Assembly: GCA_003455235.1 (NCBI GenBank)
Contig: DMRT01000173.1
Coordinates: 1 to 9,125 of the forward strand
DNA from: Chitinophagaceae bacterium
Lineage (GTDB): Bacteria > Bacteroidota > Bacteroidia > Chitinophagales > Chitinophagaceae
Length of the DNA stretch: 9,125 bases
Direction: 5' to 3'
Shown: piece by piece, positions 6,336-9,125 of the stretch
Position numbering within the stretch: position 1 is the first letter of the stretch
Layout: each line of letters starts with the position of its first letter
Position numbers and translations under genes: made by a program
Notes under the pieces: generated by a model
Database searches by the model: none
Seen by the model: only the letters and a program-made list of their open reading frames with translations
Told to the model about the DNA's origin: nothing

Positions 6336-6930
6336 GAACAAACAAACCATTTCATTAAAACTGATCGTACTATTCACATTACTCACTACAGTATTGAGTA
6401 CAAACTCCTGCTACGCACAGGCAGACAGTATAAAAAACGCAATTTCCCCGGTGGGTAAAAAAAACAAGGCGCCAAAAATTGACATCCACACTGCTGTCAT
6501 CAATGGAGACCTGAATGCACTCCGGCAGCATATTGCTGCGGGAACCAACCTGGATGAGCCCGACCCGGTCGGAGGATCCAGTCCTTTAATAACTGCCGCA
6601 CTTTTTGATAAGAAAGAAATGGCAAAGGCCTTGCTTGAAGCCGGGGCAAAGATCAATTTCCGGAACAACGACGGCTCCACCGCCCTTCACACCGCTGCAT
6701 TCTTCTGCAGAACTGAAATCGTAAAATTGCTTTTGGAAAAAGGGGCAGATAAAACCATCCGCAACAAATGGGGCAACACTCCTTTTGAATCTGTGAAAGC
6801 GCCCTTTGTGGAAGCAAAGGACATTTATGATATAATGAGCCAGTTGCTGGAGCCCTGGGGTATCAACCTCGATTATGCCTGGATTGAAAAAACAAGGCCG
6901 GAAATTGCCGCCATGCTGAAACTACCATAG
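6334..6930 (+). CDS. Exported ankyrin-repeat protein
   Basis: This 198-residue protein starts with a signal peptide: LKLIVLFTLLTTVL core at about 8-21, and a likely signal peptidase I site near CYAQA (26-30). The Cys at 26 is not in a good lipobox, so a lipoprotein is unlikely. Ankyrin repeats follow. A first divergent one spans about 49-80. A second spans about 83-113 (SSPLITAALFDKKEMAKALLEAGA). A third, canonical one spans about 114-146 (GSTALHTAAFFCRTEIVKLLLEKGA), and a partial fourth starts at WGNTPF (146-151). The C-terminal helix has the phrase TRPEIAAML (187-195), seen in other Bacteroidota ankyrin proteins. The likely role is binding a partner protein in the periplasm; the partner is unknown. 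It follows the HTH gene by 64 bp, so cotranscription is possible. Confidence 0.88.
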   Translation: MNKQTISLKLIVLFTLLTTVLSTNSCYAQADSIKNAISPVGKKNKAPKIDIHTAVINGDLNALRQHIAAGTNLDEPDPVGGSSPLITAALFDKKEMAKALLEAGAKINFRNNDGSTALHTAAFFCRTEIVKLLLEKGADKTIRNKWGNTPFESVKAPFVEAKDIYDIMSQLLEPWGINLDYAWIEKTRPEIAAMLKLP

Positions 6931-6972
6931 TCGTCAGTTAGCCAAAGCCAATTTAAAGGCATGGCATTCGCA

Positions 6973-7023
6973 TTCTTTTCAACCACTATCCTGTTATGCC
7001 CGGAGAACAGTGGTTGAAAAGAA
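6973..7023. repeat. Perfect 15-bp inverted repeat (large hairpin)
   Basis: The arms TTCTTTTCAACCACT (6973-6987) and AGTGGTTGAAAAGAA (7009-7023) are exact reverse complements around a 21-base loop. The loop can pair further in an alternative fold (CTGTT with AACAG). It lies 42 bp after the ankyrin gene. The right arm is not followed by a T run, so it is not a classical intrinsic terminator. It may still protect the mRNA 3' end or be a remnant of a palindromic intergenic repeat. Confidence 0.7.
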
Positions 7024-7082
7024 GCAACCGTAAATTTTCGGGAAATTCCGGGCTGTTGATTTATCCTGATCTGTTAAAGACA

Positions 7083-7099
7083 GTTGAAAATTTTTCAAC
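7083..7099. repeat. Short inverted repeat sharing its arm with the hairpin upstream
   Basis: GTTGAAAA (7083-7090) and TTTTCAAC (7092-7099) are reverse complements with a single base between them. The same octamers occur in the 6973-7023 hairpin (6976-6983 and 7013-7020), giving four copies in about 125 bp. This may be an operator upstream of the gene at 7151, or part of a repeat element. Confidence 0.4.
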
Positions 7100-7150
7100 A
7101 CAGGCTTTAATAGCTCAGCGGAAAGTATCTTTATGCAATAATGGCTGTTT

Positions 7151-7762
7151 ATGAAAAGTATCCTTCTTTTAGTGCTGTTGTTCCCGGCTCTACTGCCGGC
7201 ACAGAACAAGATACCGGAAGAAAAATACCGGTGCATCATCAGCGCCGGCAAAGAAATTTACCAGCCCGGTGAATCCCCTAAGATCGTGGTGGAGATAAAG
7301 AATAATTCTGCAGAACCATTGTTTCTGGCAAAAGCACTTGACGGTTCCGATTACCAATGGCGGTTTCCCCATGCCTACTTCACGATAACCCGCATTGGCG
7401 ATACCAGCTATCGTACTAAGCCGGCCATACGTTGTGGCAATGTAAACGATATAAGGCCTGCTGATTTTGCAGACATACCACCAGGCACTACGTTTAACCC
7501 TTACCAGGTATTTTATCCCACCAGAACCGATAACTATTATGCCTTTGATAACAAACTATTCAATCCCGACAATTTTGCCCAGCCCGGGAAATACCTGATC
7601 CGCTTCTATTACTCTACCAAAGAAAATGATTTTAAAAAATGGAGGGGCAGGATGTATGGCCGGGAACCTGATCCTGCCGTATACCAGGAGATGCTCACTC
7701 TATTTGCAAAGGTTTCCAGGATGGAAATGGTAAGTAATAAGCTGATCATTGAGGTGAGATAG
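7151..7762 (+). CDS. Exported beta-rich protein of unknown function
   Basis: This 203-residue protein begins MKSILLLVLLFPALLPAQ, a signal peptide with a probable cleavage site after residue 17. I do not recognise the family with confidence. After cleavage, the segment YQPGESPKIVVEIKNNS (37-53) has the look of an immunoglobulin-like or proteinase-inhibitor-like (BsuPI-type) first strand pair. PGKYLIRFYYS (145-155) resembles the closing strand of such a sandwich, which is structural guesswork. Two cysteines (28 and 95) could form a disulfide in the periplasm. The ATG at 7151 is preferred to the one at 7141, which is in another frame. A TATCTTTA box at 7126-7133, the same octamer as in the padR promoter, lies just upstream but lacks a good TTG element. 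No enzymatic motif is visible. Confidence 0.78.
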   Translation: MKSILLLVLLFPALLPAQNKIPEEKYRCIISAGKEIYQPGESPKIVVEIKNNSAEPLFLAKALDGSDYQWRFPHAYFTITRIGDTSYRTKPAIRCGNVNDIRPADFADIPPGTTFNPYQVFYPTRTDNYYAFDNKLFNPDNFAQPGKYLIRFYYSTKENDFKKWRGRMYGREPDPAVYQEMLTLFAKVSRMEMVSNKLIIEVR

Positions 7763-8044
7763 GCGACTTGCACTAAGCCATTTATTAATTTTACCGGCTG
7801 GCCCCGGACTTTTCATCATCATTTTATTCGTCGAAGTAGTGATTGCTGTAGAAAATGCAGCCATGAATTTATTGCTGACCTGCAGCTGATGTTGCTCGAT
7901 GAAATTTATTACCTGGGTTCATTTTTCATACCCGGTTCAGGACTAAGGCTGGCAACCAATCCCATAGGAAAGTACCCGGAACTTGCCTGATTCGCACGAT
8001 TGAATTATTTTTACCATACCCTCTAATTTTAGCAAAAAGATACT
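7763..8044. other. Intergenic region with an open but probably non-coding stretch
   Basis: Of these 282 bp, 7763-7987 continue in the frame of the preceding gene after its TAG without another stop, ending at TGA 7988-7990. The first part reads as an unconvincing peptide; the last 40 or so codons look a little more protein-like. I do not call a gene here. The right end holds the promoter of the gene at 8045. Confidence 0.5.
8000..8031 (+). promoter_or_regulatory. Predicted promoter of the CsgG/LpoB-like gene
   Basis: TTG at 8000-8002 is followed after 21 bp by TAATTTTA (8024-8031), a seven-of-eight match to TAnnTTTG. Transcription would start near 8037, leaving a very short leader before the ATG at 8045. 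The short leader is a reason for caution. Confidence 0.4.
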
Positions 8045-8887
8045 ATGAAAAGAATATTCTACCTGGGCCTGGTGCTTATGCTGAACCTGTATGCGGCTGC
8101 ACAAAAATCTTCTGATGATGTTGTAATCAAACTCAACGGTGAAGAGCTGACTGGGAAAGTAACAGAAATTAATGATACAGATATTAAATTCATTTACAAA
8201 GGGGAAACCCTTACCTACACGATAAAGAAATCGGATATCCTTAAAATTAAATTTGCCAGCGGGCGGGAAGAAATCATTACTAAAGTACAATCAGAGCCTG
8301 CCGGCGGGCAATCTGTTTCTTCTGCCCCGGCAAGCAACCCAGCCGACCGGAAGAACAAACTGGCAATCCTGCCCTTTCGTTTTATTACCGACCGCCAGTC
8401 GGCCGACGAGGAGATGAGCTATAAGGTACAGGATGAGGCATTCAGTTTACTCAATTCACATTCAGGCACACTCGAGTTACAGGCTACCAGTACCACCAAT
8501 GCATTATTATTGAAAGCCGGCATCACGCAATCCAACTTTCGGGCATTCACCCCGGCAGAGGTTTGCACTGTACTCGGCGTGGAATATATAGTACAGGGAA
8601 CAATTACTCAGAACAAGGGTACGGCCACCACCACGCAGTCGAACAACGGCTCTATCAATACGCAGAACAATACCGGCAAATCGGGTAACGACCGGAAAAC
8701 CACCGTGTCGAGTTCATCTTCCTCAAGTACATACCAGAATTATAAAACAAGCGTAAACCTGGCAATCTTCAAAGACAACGGCACTTCTGTTTACAGTGAT
8801 GACCATACTGCATTCTGGAGTACTGCAGACGCCTATAAGAATGCCATCAAATACCTGTTGAAAAGAACACCGGTATACAAAAAATAA
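8045..8887 (+). CDS. Exported two-domain protein: small beta domain plus CsgG/LpoB-like domain
   Basis: This 280-residue protein has a signal peptide (about 1-19, YAAAQ site; no lipobox). Residues about 25-80 form a compact beta-rich domain (VVIKLNGEELTGKVTEI ... YTIKKSDILKIKF) of a type common in Bacteroidota exported proteins. A Ser/Pro/Ala linker (about 83-100) leads to a second domain. Its phrases KLAILPF (105-111), TPAEVCTVLGVEYIVQGTIT (169-188) and VNLAIF (237-242) match the CsgG/LpoB/FlgO-like fold, which occurs in envelope assembly and secretion proteins. Between its strands, residues about 190-230 are almost all Ser, Thr, Asn, Gly and Gln, an inserted flexible loop. I infer a periplasmic or outer-membrane role; the partner is unknown. 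It converges with the next gene at 3 bp. Confidence 0.82.
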   Translation: MKRIFYLGLVLMLNLYAAAQKSSDDVVIKLNGEELTGKVTEINDTDIKFIYKGETLTYTIKKSDILKIKFASGREEIITKVQSEPAGGQSVSSAPASNPADRKNKLAILPFRFITDRQSADEEMSYKVQDEAFSLLNSHSGTLELQATSTTNALLLKAGITQSNFRAFTPAEVCTVLGVEYIVQGTITQNKGTATTTQSNNGSINTQNNTGKSGNDRKTTVSSSSSSSTYQNYKTSVNLAIFKDNGTSVYSDDHTAFWSTADAYKNAIKYLLKRTPVYKK

Positions 8888-8890
8888 ATC

Positions 8891-9124
8891 TTACTGCCCT
8901 GCACCCGGCGGCTCCGGGTTTACTTCCATCACCTTGATGCCATGCCTGGCCGCATAAGCTTTGCCGGATTCATGAAGCGCATTGTACCGTTCTGTAAATT
9001 TTGCATAGTATTTATCGCTGATGGATTTTTCCAGAGCGGCGATCCTGTCTGCCCCGGCATTACTGTCGTATAATGCTGCCAGTTCCTTGTATTCATTCCT
9101 GTAAACCGGCAAAACAAATTCAAA
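8891..9124 (-). CDS. C-terminal part of an unrecognised protein, 5' end outside window
   Basis: The last 77 residues of a minus-strand gene end at TAA (8893-8891), with the frame open to the right edge. There is no ATG in the visible part. A TTG at 9112 could be read as a start, but the frame continues upstream, so truncation by the window is more likely. The segment is mostly helical and charged (NEYKELAALYD, RIAALEKSISDKYYAKFTERYNAL) and ends in a Pro/Gly-rich tail (PEPPGAGQ). No family is recognisable. Confidence 0.6.
   Translation of the reverse strand, partial: FEFVLPVYRNEYKELAALYDSNAGADRIAALEKSISDKYYAKFTERYNALHESGKAYAARHGIKVMEVNPEPPGAGQ
8903..8919 (+). terminator. Possible terminator hairpin between convergent genes
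   Basis: ACCCGG (8903-8908), a 5-base loop, and CCGGGT (8914-8919) form a GC-rich stem 16 bp after the plus-strand stop. It is followed by TTACTTCC, only weakly T-rich. It lies inside the last codons of the minus-strand gene, so the match may be due to coding sequence alone. Confidence 0.25.
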
Positions 9125-9125
9125 C

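Noticed and set aside
7109..7127. Sequence resembling a tRNA D-arm (TAGCTCAGCGG)
   Set aside because: No acceptor pairing, anticodon arm or T-arm motif follows within tRNA distance; the match is a short coincidence.
7943..8290. Minus-strand 115-codon frame opposite the CsgG/LpoB-like gene start
   Set aside because: It is antisense to a signal peptide and well-supported coding region, and crosses the predicted promoter.

Overview
The window most resembles a chromosomal segment of a Bacteroidota bacterium, probably a Chitinophagaceae-like lineage. This is inferred, not proven. The reasons are: good matches to the Bacteroidota promoter pattern (TTG, about 18-21 bp, then TAnnTTTG); no convincing Shine-Dalgarno sequence before any gene I checked; moderate GC; and several small exported proteins of a kind common in that phylum. 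I see no tRNA, rRNA, transposase, integrase or CRISPR array.

Left half (1-5168, all minus strand; transcription runs right to left). A PadR-family regulator (5168-4623) overlaps by 4 bp an exported protein of unknown function (4626-3742). After about 105 bp come two subunits of a soluble NAD-linked formate dehydrogenase. The first is a NuoE-NuoF fusion, the FMN/NADH-oxidoreductase subunit (3636-1984). The second is the molybdenum catalytic subunit with a NuoG-like iron-sulfur N-terminus (1933 to the left edge, incomplete). By family knowledge, formate is oxidised at the Mo-bisPGD centre, electrons pass along the Fe-S chain to FMN, and NAD+ is reduced. The reverse reaction is also possible.

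Middle (5169-6269). The 340-bp divergent spacer carries two promoters, each overlaid with phased repeats. The padR promoter has two identical 16-bp copies 20 bp apart. The opposite promoter has three TAAATATTTA-like palindromes exactly 21 bp apart. It drives a two-gene cassette: a four-helix DUF2975 membrane protein and a 70-residue YozG-like helix-turn-helix protein, resembling the yoaS/yozG pair. Both layouts suggest regulators acting at neighbouring promoters.

Right half (6270-9125). Three plus-strand genes encode exported proteins: an ankyrin-repeat protein, an unrecognised beta-rich protein, and a two-domain protein with a small N-terminal beta domain and a CsgG/LpoB-like domain interrupted by a Ser/Asn/Thr-rich stretch. 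They are separated by non-coding gaps that hold a perfect 15-bp inverted repeat (6973-7023) and a 13-bp direct repeat ending on a start codon (6296-6335). The window ends with the C-terminal part of an unrecognised minus-strand gene that converges on the last plus-strand gene with a 3-bp gap.

The most promising undescribed elements are the two phased operator arrays, the DUF2975-XRE cassette with its likely operator, and the PadR-exported-protein pair beside the formate dehydrogenase.
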